Part shown: piece by piece, positions 43,904-50,289 of the stretch
How positions within the stretch are numbered: the first letter of the stretch is position 1
How the letters are laid out: each line of letters begins with the position of its first letter
NCBI RefSeq assembly: GCF_000092425.1
Contig: NC_014221.1
Coordinates: forward strand, 625,001 to 689,000
Direction: 5' to 3'
DNA: 64,000 bases
Source of the DNA: Truepera radiovictrix DSM 17093
GTDB lineage: Bacteria > Deinococcota > Deinococci > Deinococcales > Trueperaceae
Program-made: the position numbers and the translations under genes
Notes under the pieces: generated by a model
Seen by the model: only the letters and a program-made list of their open reading frames with translations
What the model was told of the DNA's origin: nothing
The model's database searches: none

Positions 43904-44491
43904 CTAGGCGCTCTTGCGCGCGCGCTCGAGCAGCGCCTGCACCTCCGCGTCGCTCGTCTGCGGAAAGTGTTCGTACCAGCGCCCGACACCCCAAAAGGGT
44001 TCGGGGGAGAAGACGCACACGACCGCGTCGGCTTCGCGCCGCAGCGCCGTGACGGCCGCGCGCATCGTCGCCCCCGTCGCGAGGCCGTCATCGACGACGA
44101 TCACCGCGCGCCCCGTGAGGTCGGGAAAGGGGCGCGCGCCGCGGTAGAGCGCCTCGCGGCGGGCGAGCTCGCGCGCTTCGCGCGCCGCGGCCTCCGCGAC
44201 CGTACGCTCCGAAAGGTCGAGGCTCGAGATGATCTCCTCGTTAAGCACGCGGCTGCCGCCCGAGGCGATCGCCCCCATCGCCAGCTCCTCGTGCCCCGGC
44301 ACGCCGAGCTTGCGCACCACGAAGACGTCCAAGGGCGCGCCGAGCGCTCGAGCGACCTCGAAAGCGACCGGCACGCCGCCTCGCGGCAGCGCCAGCACGA
44401 AGACGTCTGGCCCTAGCGCGGCAGCGCCCAGGCGGCCGAGCTCAGCGGCGAGGCGACGCCCGGCGTCGCGGCGGTCGCGAAAAAGCGTCAC
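43904..44491 (-). CDS. Type I phosphoribosyltransferase-like protein
   Basis: This 195-residue protein has the PRPP-binding motif [17 protein letters not shown] near residue 130 and an early flexible-loop region ([43 protein letters not shown]). This long-loop type is a common uncharacterised PRTase, often of the predicted GMP/uracil kind. Base specificity is unknown. GTG start 44491 lacks a clear ribosome site. Confidence 0.8.
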   Translation of the reverse strand: MTLFRDRRDAGRRLAAELGRLGAAALGPDVFVLALPRGGVPVAFEVARALGAPLDVFVVRKLGVPGHEELAMGAIASGGSRVLNEEIISSLDLSERTVAEAAAREARELARREALYRGARPFPDLTGRAVIVVDDGLATGATMRAAVTALRREADAVVCVFSPEPFWGVGRWYEHFPQTSDAEVQALLERARKSA

Positions 44492-44686
44492 GTGCCCGGA
44501 AAACGCGCCACATCTGAGCGCGTAGGCGCCCCTGTAGGGCGTTCAGCTAAAGGGAAGGGTGCGGCGGTGAGCGGCCGCCAACAGGGTGACATCTCCCATA
44601 GTCTACGCGTTTTCCTGCAGACGACGCCGTTAAGTGTAGGTGAGGGTACATGGCGCGCCCTTTGGTGACCCAGCCGCGTCCGCTAG

Positions 44687-45247
44687 TTAGCGTCTCATGT
44701 AACGCAGCAGCCGCACAAGGCCTGCGCCGAAGAGCGCAGATCCGGTGACGGTCAACAGCAACGCAAGCCCTCCCGAACGTCCTATCGGCAGCGCCGTGGC
44801 GACGCTACCCGAAGCGAGTGAAAGCAGAGCGTACACGTAAAAACGTTTTCCACCACGGTAGTTGTAAAGGAAGACGACCCCCATAAGAGCACCCAAGTAG
44901 ATGGGGAGCCCCTCATTGACGATAAACGCGTCGGGTAGCAAGAAGAACGGGGTCACAAAAAGCGCGAAGACTAGAGAGAAGCCTATGACGAAACCCCCTC
45001 TGTTGGAGGTCTGCCCGTCGCCGCCTTTTGTGGTCTGAGCGCCCTGTAACCGCCTCTGCAACGAGGCTGCTCCGCGAAATAGCAGAGAAGGGATGACGAC
45101 AAAGGGCACGAAAACGTAGGGACGGAAGGTCGTCGGTAAAAGTTCTACCAAGAGGACGAGGAGGGCGCAGAGTAGCAAGCTGACGCCAATGGTTGTCTCA
45201 AAAACACCATCGTAGTAGAGTTCATCGCTGAAAGTGGATTTCCACAT
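44687..45247 (-). CDS. Small integral membrane protein, unknown
   Basis: I do not recognise this 186-residue protein. It has about five hydrophobic segments (near residues 20-38, 43-58, 88-105, 113-130, 138-175) and a hydrophilic loop (QGAQTTKGGDGQTSNRGG). An AGAGGAGA is 12 bases upstream of ATG 45247. The region is poorer in G+C than its neighbours, which suggests acquired DNA. Confidence 0.65.
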   Translation of the reverse strand: MWKSTFSDELYYDGVFETTIGVSLLLCALLVLLVELLPTTFRPYVFVPFVVIPSLLFRGAASLQRRLQGAQTTKGGDGQTSNRGGFVIGFSLVFALFVTPFFLLPDAFIVNEGLPIYLGALMGVVFLYNYRGGKRFYVYALLSLASGSVATALPIGRSGGLALLLTVTGSALFGAGLVRLLRYMRR

Positions 45248-45841
45248 CGCCAGTTTTGTTCTCCTCTCCCGCTGGTGGTTTGTGTCCGTCTTTTGCGTAG
45301 CGGCGACCCCAGCTCACCGCCGCAGCCCTGTAAACGAGGTAGAGGTGGCGATGCTGCGGTCTGTCGGGGCGAACGCGATGCGTGCTCCTCTTAAGCGCAG
45401 CGAAGCCAGCCGGTAGCCCCGCTTCCAGCACGCTCCACTGTTTCGTTCTTTATCAACGAGAGGTCGTCATGGGATGGACGGCGTCTATATGGTTTTTTTG
45501 CGTCGGCAGTTACCGTAGCAGACACCCCGCGCAATAGACAATCCCGCAGGCAGCCGCACCTGGACGGATCACGATCCAGCCCCTTATCTCGCCCTAGGTT
45601 CGCCCTTGCAGGGAGCGTCCCTAGAGCCTCGAAGCGCTGCATTTCACCCTGCAAAAAAGCTTTCCCCGCAAGTTCGGGTGAGTGCAACCTCTGCTTGGGA
45701 CACGCTATGAGCAGTGAGGGGCAGAAAACTGTGAAGACAACGTACCGGTTTTTAGGTGCCGCCTCAGGGTTTTTCATGGCCGAACAGTACGCTTCTTTAA
45801 AAACCTTGCCAAGTGGCGGGTATCATGTGATGGGTCTAACG
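45248..45841. other. Region without a convincing gene
   Basis: Two minus-strand open frames exist (45391-45777, 128 codons, and 45222-45431, 69 codons, overlapping the membrane-protein start). Neither has a recognisable domain. The longer one starts with a weak hydrophobic stretch (VVFTVFCPSLLIAC). Both may be chance or decayed gene remains in lower-GC, probably foreign DNA. Confidence 0.5.
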
Positions 45842-46366
45842 TTACAAGTAGGTCTCTAAATAGTGCTGAGGACGCCAGCCGTGCTCTAGCTCCAGGATGT
45901 CCCAGCAACCGTAGTAGTAGAGGGCTAGTTTGACGTGCGAGTCGAGTTGGAGCTTGCTGTAGAGCTCGGAAACTGTGTTCCGGACGGAGTTAATACCCAC
46001 TCCGCGCCATCTGGCGATGTCACGCATGTGATGTCCCTGAGCGATGAGATGCAGCGTCGTACGTTCGGCCGCCGTCAGCGATGTCTTTAACGTTGGGTAC
46101 AACCGGGTTCCGCGCCGTACGGCGTCAAACGCGTCGATGACGTCATCAAGGACGAGGTTGCTCACCACCGCTGCGGGGCGCTGCTCAACCAGGAAGAGGC
46201 AGTACTCCGGACAGGGATTGTCGGTCACGACGATGGTTGAAGCGTCGAGGGCGGCTGCCTGCCTAACTGCCCACCCTATGGGAGCGTCGCATAAGAGCTT
46301 CCAGGTAGCGCCCGGATGAACCTCCACGGAGGCGGCTTGGAGCGCTCTTATAGAAGTTGGGGGTAT
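45842..46366 (-). pseudogene. LuxR-type regulator, 3' part, split by IS insertion
   Basis: The minus-strand frame encodes about 175 residues. It has a receiver-like N-terminal half without a clear phosphoacceptor (ASTIVVTDNPCPEYCLFLVE), then a LuxR-type HTH (LTAAERTTLHLIAQGHHMRDIARWRGVGINSVRNTVSELYSKL). The frame has no credible start; it continues into the left end of the IS element. The missing start with an in-frame 24-codon piece lies at 48759-48830. The open frame continues as TTG-CAG- into the IS arm, so expression of a shortened protein is possible. Confidence 0.7.
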
Positions 46367-46416
46367 GGGGGGCTGCAAAACCCACGTGCTTTAGCCGTGG
46401 GATGTAGCAGCCCCCC
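46367..46416. repeat. Nested stem at the left end of the IS
   Basis: A 10-bp outer stem GGGGGGCTGC/GCAGCCCCCC (46367-46376 and 46407-46416) encloses the CCCACG/CGTGGG hairpin (46381-46401). Confidence 0.75.
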
Positions 46417-46418
46417 AA

Positions 46419-46437
46419 CTAGCTCTGCAAGAGCTAG
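46419..46437 (-). terminator. Hairpin at the end of the XRE gene
   Basis: CTAGCTCT-GCA-AGAGCTAG overlaps the XRE stop codon. On the minus strand it is followed by TT only. Confidence 0.5.
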
Positions 46438-46658
46438 CTCTTCTGGCTGTTCGCAGTCGAGGGTTTTTCTCTGACGTAGAGTTCGAGGTTTAGAGCGTCA
46501 AGAAGTTGCTGCCAGCTTTCAGGAACCTCTCCAACGTGTTCGTTTAGCATTCGGCCTAGATACTGCCGCTGCAATCCTAGACTTCGCGCCACCTCGGCTT
46601 GGCTTTTCCCAAGCTCGTCAATTCGCCTTTTAACAGCTTGTCTAATGGAGTCAGTCAT
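46434..46658 (-). CDS. XRE/Cro-type regulator carried by the IS
   Basis: This 74-residue protein is a single helix-turn-helix domain: GKSQAEVARSLGLQRQYLGRMLN spans the recognition region. The C-terminal part (VPESWQQLLDALNLELYVRE) is as in phage repressor-like or antitoxin proteins. It lies divergent to the tnpA-tnpB operon. Its ATG is 6 nt after TATACT. By position it should control the transposase operon; that is inference. An antitoxin role without a toxin is less likely. Confidence 0.8.
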   Translation of the reverse strand: MTDSIRQAVKRRIDELGKSQAEVARSLGLQRQYLGRMLNEHVGEVPESWQQLLDALNLELYVREKPSTANSQKS

Positions 46659-46670
46659 GAAGACAGTATA
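46659..46670 (-). promoter_or_regulatory. -10 box TATACT 6 nt before XRE ATG
   Basis: Minus-strand TATACT at 46670-46665 then 6 bases then ATG at 46658. Confidence 0.65.
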
Positions 46671-46677
46671 GCAGCAT

Positions 46678-46708
46678 CGTCACCACAACATGTTGACAGC
46701 CGTCACCA
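46678..46708. promoter_or_regulatory. Candidate operator region between divergent IS promoters
   Basis: CGTCACCA is repeated at 46678-46685 and 46701-46708, 23 bases apart. A perfect palindrome CAACATGTTG (46686-46695) lies between and overlaps the -35 of the tnp operon promoter. Confidence 0.55.
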
Positions 46709-46721
46709 TATTGTGTATACT
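46693..46721 (+). promoter_or_regulatory. Consensus promoter of the IS operon
   Basis: TTGACA (46693-46698) and TATACT (46716-46721) are exactly 17 bases apart, the strongest promoter-like site in the window. Confidence 0.85.
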
Positions 46722-46787
46722 TAAAGCATCTGAGCGGCATAGCCGCCAAGCACACGCCGCTCAGAAATTCCGTTAAGGGGAATCAAG

Positions 46788-46943
46788 ATGAACGATAGCA
46801 CGAACCTCCCAACCGAAGCCGAGCAAGCATCACTCCGCGACTGGCGCACCTGGCAAGCCGAGCACCACGCTCGCCGCGAAGCCAAAGGCTACAACGAGCC
46901 GGTATCCGATGAAGAAGCTCTCGACATCCTGGGGTTGCTCTAA
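46788..46943 (+). CDS. Small acidic IS-encoded protein, unknown
   Basis: I do not recognise this 51-residue protein (starts MNDSTNLPTEAEQ, ends EEALDILGLL). It is charged and helical, with a Trp-rich stretch RDWRTWQAEHHARR. AAGGGG stands before the ATG. Its TAA overlaps the next ATG as TAATG, so it is coupled to the next gene. Confidence 0.65.
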   Translation: MNDSTNLPTEAEQASLRDWRTWQAEHHARREAKGYNEPVSDEEALDILGLL

Positions 46944-47149
46944 TGAGCAGCCCCATCAAACAGGCGGCCAATACCCTGCCGGGCTGCCATTGCACCCCAC
47001 TTGAAGCCCTCCTCGAGAACTGCACTGAACAGCTTGTGCAGGAGTACAAGTTCCTCTCCGACAACGACCTTCGTATTGTCGAACTGGTGCGAGAGGCACT
47101 GAAACGGGGCGTAGAACTCGCCAACAGCCGGGTAGGGGACTTTCTCTGA
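46943..47149 (+). CDS. Small IS-encoded protein, unknown
   Basis: This 68-residue protein (MSSPIKQAANTLPG..., ending LANSRVGDFL) is not recognised. It has three cysteines (CHC and NC) near residues 15-27 and a helical C-terminus (DLRIVELVREALKRGVELA). It overlaps tnpA by one base (TGATG). Confidence 0.65.
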   Translation: MSSPIKQAANTLPGCHCTPLEALLENCTEQLVQEYKFLSDNDLRIVELVREALKRGVELANSRVGDFL

Positions 47150-47544
47150 TGCCCCGCGCCTACCAGCACAAGACCACCTCGGTATTCCTCTTGAACTACC
47201 ATCTCGTGTGGATACCGAAGTACCGCAAGAAGCTGCTGGTAGGGCGCGTCAGTGACAGGCTCAGCGAACTGCTTAACGACAAGTGCGAACGGATGGGGTG
47301 GGAGGTCATCGCCTTAGAGGTGATGCCCGACCACCTCCATCTCTTCATCGGCGCTGACCCCAGCACCTCGGTGGATTGCATCGTTCGTCATCTCAAGGGC
47401 TACACCTCCTTCAAGTTGCGGCAGGAGTTTCCACATCTGGCGCGGTTGCGTAGTCTGTGGACGCGCTCGTATTTCGTTTCGACCGCTGGTAACGTCAGCT
47501 CCCAGACGATTGAGCGGTATATTGCAGAGCAGAGGAAACGCTGA
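47149..47544 (+). CDS. tnpA: IS200-type Y1 transposase TnpA
   Basis: This 131-residue single-strand DNA transposase has the HUH metal motif at residues 62-64 (PDHLHLFI) and the catalytic Tyr124 in the C-terminal helix (TIERYIAEQ). It cuts and rejoins the ends as single strands. The stop overlaps tnpB as TGATG. Confidence 0.93.
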   Translation: MPRAYQHKTTSVFLLNYHLVWIPKYRKKLLVGRVSDRLSELLNDKCERMGWEVIALEVMPDHLHLFIGADPSTSVDCIVRHLKGYTSFKLRQEFPHLARLRSLWTRSYFVSTAGNVSSQTIERYIAEQRKR

Positions 47545-48743
47545 TGCTGCTTCGCAAGGTCTACCGCTTCCAGATGCGCCCCACAAAGGCGCAGGAAGAA
47601 CTGCTGTGCCAGATGGCTGGGGCGAAACGCTTCGTGTTCAATTGGGCGCTGGCTAGGCGTCGTGACTTCTATGAGGCGAACAAGGAGGGCATCAGTGCCA
47701 AGCAGCTTTCAAGCGAGCTAACCGACCTGAAAAAGCAACCTGAAACCGGGTGGCTTAAGGGCGTTGACTCGCAGCTCCTTCAACAGGCGCTCAAGGACGT
47801 TGACCGCAGCTTCAAGAACTTCTTTGAGAAACGCTCGCGCTTTCCTCGGTTCAAGTCGCGCAAGCGAGAGATGCCGAGCTTCCGCATTCCGCAACGGGTC
47901 AAGGTTGAAGATGGCAAGGTCTACGTTCCTAAAATCGGCTGGGTACGCATCCGCCAGTCTCAAGACATTGACTGCAAAACCAAGTCGGCCACCTTCAAGC
48001 GCGACGCCACCGGCAAGTGGTATGTGACGCTGACGGCCGAGTTTGAAATGCCGGACGTGCCACTACCGCCCGCCAAGCCTGAGAACGTCGTAGGCATAGA
48101 CCTCGGGCTCAAAGACTTCGCTGTCCTTTCCAGTGGTGAACGGGAAGCGCCGCCCAAGCACTACCGCGCCGCCGAGAAGAAGCTGAAACGCGCACAAAGG
48201 GCGCTCTCTCGCAAGCAGAAGGGAAGCAAGAACCGTGATAGAGCCAGACAGCAGCTAGCTCGTATCCATCAGAAAGTCAGGAACAAACGTCAAGACTTTC
48301 TCCATAAGATGACCACCTCCCTAGTGAGGGGCTATGAGGGTATCTGTATCGAAGACCTATCGCTCAAAGGCATGGCGAGAACCAAGCTAGCCAAGAGCGT
48401 GTCTGATGCGGCCCTCGGAGAGTTCCGTAGGCAACTCGAGTACAAAACGGTGTGGCATCGAAAGCACCTGGCAGTCATAGACAGGTTTTTCCCAAGTTCC
48501 AAGCTGCACATGGAGTGCGGCGCTATCAACGACGCCCTGACACTCGCTGATAGGGTTTGGACGTGTGCCTGTGGTGCGGTGATAGACCGCGACCTGAATG
48601 CGGCGCACAACATCAAAGTAGAAGGACTTAAACAGCTTGTCGCGGCGGGGCACGCCGAGACGCTAAACGCTTGTGGAGCGCAGGTAAGACCGACCCTAAT
48701 CAGTCGGCACAGCGCTGTGAAGCAAGAATCCCACGTGCTTTAG
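47544..48743 (+). CDS. tnpB: TnpB RNA-guided nuclease (IS605 family)
   Basis: This 399-residue protein has the complete RuvC triad: D186 in GIDLGLK, E270 in CIEDLSLKG and D350 (D348 alternative) in [12 protein letters not shown] zinc-ribbon-like region lies at 319-344 (SSKLHMECG ... WTCACG); one of the four usual cysteines is replaced by Leu-His. TnpB proteins of this family are guide-RNA directed DNA nucleases that protect or home the element; activity here is inference. Its last codons run into the right-end hairpin, as expected for the omega RNA source. It is coupled with tnpA by one shared base. Confidence 0.93.
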   Translation: MLLRKVYRFQMRPTKAQEELLCQMAGAKRFVFNWALARRRDFYEANKEGISAKQLSSELTDLKKQPETGWLKGVDSQLLQQALKDVDRSFKNFFEKRSRFPRFKSRKREMPSFRIPQRVKVEDGKVYVPKIGWVRIRQSQDIDCKTKSATFKRDATGKWYVTLTAEFEMPDVPLPPAKPENVVGIDLGLKDFAVLSSGEREAPPKHYRAAEKKLKRAQRALSRKQKGSKNRDRARQQLARIHQKVRNKRQDFLHKMTTSLVRGYEGICIEDLSLKGMARTKLAKSVSDAALGEFRRQLEYKTVWHRKHLAVIDRFFPSSKLHMECGAINDALTLADRVWTCACGAVIDRDLNAAHNIKVEGLKQLVAAGHAETLNACGAQVRPTLISRHSAVKQESHVL

Positions 48744-48774
48744 CCGTGGGAGTGTCAAGAGTTCTTGCTCGAGC
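48600..48774 (+). ncRNA. Putative omega RNA overlapping tnpB 3' end and right end
   Basis: In TnpB elements the guide RNA comes from the 3' end of tnpB, the right-end hairpin and about 16 bases of flank. That stretch here ends in the palindrome and GTCAA, with flank 48759-48774 as the guide. Boundaries are approximate and rest on family knowledge, not on measured transcripts. Confidence 0.45.
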
Positions 48775-48830
48775 GAGGCTACGCCACAAGAGAGGCGTAG
48801 GCTCCTGCTTTGTGACCCTACCTGCAGCAC
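48759..48830 (-). pseudogene. LuxR-type regulator, 5' part (24 codons)
   Basis: The minus strand from GTG 48830 encodes a short receiver-like start (SLRLSCGVASLEQEL) that ends exactly at the IS right end. The frame phase matches the 3' part at 45842-46366. A consensus promoter stands upstream (48861-48889). Confidence 0.55.
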
Positions 48831-48860
48831 AGGGGCCCCCGTGGACGCGGACTAGGTTGC

Positions 48861-48889
48861 AGTATGACCAAAAAGTATGGGGGTGTCAA
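48861..48889 (-). promoter_or_regulatory. Promoter of the split LuxR-type gene
   Basis: Minus-strand TTGACA (48889-48884) and CATACT (48866-48861) with 17 bases between. Confidence 0.65.
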
Positions 48890-48925
48890 GGCGGCACGCT
48901 CGGTCCCTTGGCTTTGCGTTGGCTG

Positions 48926-50002
48926 TCAAACCACCCCATAATGCGCAAAAAAGCGCCGCACCTTGGGGTCTTTGAGGTAGGGGTGGAACATCTGCACGGC
49001 GGGGGAGGGGTTGTGGTTGGCCTCGAGGATCCACCATGTACCCCCGGAGATGAGCACGTCCCAACCGACGTAGCGCAAAAAGGGGAAGCGCGCGGCGACC
49101 TCGAGCAGCTGGTCTTGGAGCGTCCCCCAACCGGGGACCTTGACCCCCTTGATGGGGGCGGCCGTGTCGGGGTGGTGCGAGCACCAGAAGAGCTCGCCGC
49201 CCGTCTCGCGTGGGAACTTGACCGCTAACCCTAGCTCGCCCGTCTGGAGGTCGATAGGGGCCATTAGCCCGCCGCGCGAGACGTTGTCGGTGGGCCGCGT
49301 CGTGTTGGAGCCGAAGCGGTGTACGGCGACGGCGACGAAGGGCCGATGGCCGTCGTCCGGGTCCTGCATGGTGGTGACGCGGATGCTGTTGGCCGCTTCC
49401 GGAAAGATCGCCGCCGCGTAGCCCGTCTGCACCACGCGCTCCGTGACCAGGGTGCGGTCGCGCCCTGCGACGTGCGTAGCGACCGTCTCGGGGCTCACGG
49501 GTTGCCCGTTGAGGTAGGGGGTGCCGTCCGCTACCGTCAGGCTGGCGATCCCCTGACCCTGCCAGCCGTCGGTCGGTTTGAGGACGACGCCGGTGCCTCG
49601 GCGGCAAAACTCGAGCAGCGCACCTACGCTGCGCAGCTCAGCGGGGCCGCCCGGTAGGGGGAAGAGCTGCCCGCGTTCGATGAGCGCGACGACCCGGGGC
49701 ATCTCGAAGGTGCCCTCAAAGGCGTCGCCGAACACCCGCCAGAAGAGCAGCTTGTCGTGCAGGATGCGGCGGCAGAAGGGGCCGTTGATCAGCGTCGCCT
49801 CGCGAAACGCGCTGTCGGGGAGGTAGTCGTCGGGGTCGTTGTGATCAAAACTGTAAAGGGCGTACGAGGCGCTCCGGAAGCCGCGCCGGAACATCTCGAA
49901 ACGCTTGGAGAGCGGCATGCGCAGCGGCGCATCTTTCTGGTAGCTCACCGCCCGCCGCAGCTCTTTAAGCGGCCCGCGCCAGTGCCGTTTCGTCCGCGCC
50001 AT
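48926..50002 (-). CDS. ATP-grasp protein (sugar-transfer associated type)
   Basis: This 358-residue protein resembles the ATPgrasp_ST/alpha-L-glutamate ligase-like group. Landmarks are VVLKPTDGWQGQGI (ATP-binding Lys and glycine loop) near residue 140, RVTTM and VGWDVLISGGTWWILEANHNPSPAVQMFHPY at the C-terminus, where D and N/E residues bind magnesium. Such enzymes join carboxylates and amines, often in cell-surface biosynthesis; substrates unknown. ATG 50002 lies 6 nt after TAGACT. Confidence 0.82.
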   Translation of the reverse strand: MARTKRHWRGPLKELRRAVSYQKDAPLRMPLSKRFEMFRRGFRSASYALYSFDHNDPDDYLPDSAFREATLINGPFCRRILHDKLLFWRVFGDAFEGTFEMPRVVALIERGQLFPLPGGPAELRSVGALLEFCRRGTGVVLKPTDGWQGQGIASLTVADGTPYLNGQPVSPETVATHVAGRDRTLVTERVVQTGYAAAIFPEAANSIRVTTMQDPDDGHRPFVAVAVHRFGSNTTRPTDNVSRGGLMAPIDLQTGELGLAVKFPRETGGELFWCSHHPDTAAPIKGVKVPGWGTLQDQLLEVAARFPFLRYVGWDVLISGGTWWILEANHNPSPAVQMFHPYLKDPKVRRFFAHYGVV

Positions 50003-50014
50003 CGCTGTAGTCTA
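50003..50014 (-). promoter_or_regulatory. -10 box TAGACT 6 nt before ATP-grasp ATG
   Basis: Minus-strand TAGACT at 50014-50009, 6 bases, ATG at 50002. Confidence 0.6.
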
Positions 50015-50104
50015 CCCTTTGGCGTGCGCGCGGGCGCAAGCGGTCCTGCCGGGCGGTGTTCTTTGCGCGCCCGTGCCAGCGCTCTCGGGGGGCGCGCGCT
50101 CGCG

Positions 50105-50137
50105 TAAGATGAGCTTGTGCCGACGCGCAACCCGTAA
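50105..50137 (+). promoter_or_regulatory. -10 box and 6-codon mini-ORF in the aacS leader
   Basis: TAAGAT (50105-50110), 6 bases, then GTG-CCG-ACG-CGC-AAC-CCG-TAA (50117-50137). It could be the aacS promoter with a chance mini-ORF or a leader peptide. A stem CCCACACC/GGTGTGGG follows further on in the leader. Confidence 0.35.
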
Positions 50138-50289
50138 CCCTCGAGCTGAAGCCGTAGGTCGCTGCGCCCCGAGCTTGGAAGACGAGCGGGCGCGCGCAGG
50201 CGACCCCTAACCCGTCCCCACACCCCGGTGGGTACCTGCGGTGGTCACGGGCCCCCGCAAGGTGTGGGTGCGCCGCCGAAGGAGAGACC

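Larger units (their letters stand above)
46367..48758 (+). mobile_element. IS200/IS605-family element with tnpA, tnpB and three extra small genes
   Basis: Both ends carry the same 21-base subterminal palindrome (CCCACG-tgctttagc-CGTGGG) at 46381-46401 and 48730-48750. The right end closes with GTCAA (48754-48758), the usual type of end for this family. The left boundary is approximate (46367-46377). Inside are a divergent XRE-type gene, two small ORFs, tnpA and tnpB. All transposase motifs are intact, so it could be active. There are no direct target repeats, as expected for single-strand HUH transposition. Confidence 0.88.

Noticed and set aside
45391-45777. 128-codon minus-strand open frame as a gene
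   Set aside because: No recognisable domain, no clear ribosome site and unusual composition; listed only within the region note.
46378-46430. Left-end and right-end hairpins as a CRISPR-like repeat pair
   Set aside because: Only two copies 2.3 kb apart flank a transposase operon; they are IS ends.
46434-46943. Toxin-antitoxin pair within the IS (XRE protein with the 51-residue protein)
   Set aside because: The two genes are divergent and not co-transcribed, and the 51-residue protein has no toxin-like features.
47544-48743. TnpB zinc-ribbon substitution (Leu-His for the first Cys) as loss of function
   Set aside because: Relatives of this TnpB group often show His or other residues at this place and the RuvC triad is intact.
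50225-50262. T-box-like string (GGTGG, TACC, GCGG in order) in the acetoacetyl-CoA synthetase leader
   Set aside because: The motif has extra bases between its parts, no stem I or specifier loop was found, and the downstream gene is not an aminoacyl-tRNA synthetase or amino-acid gene.
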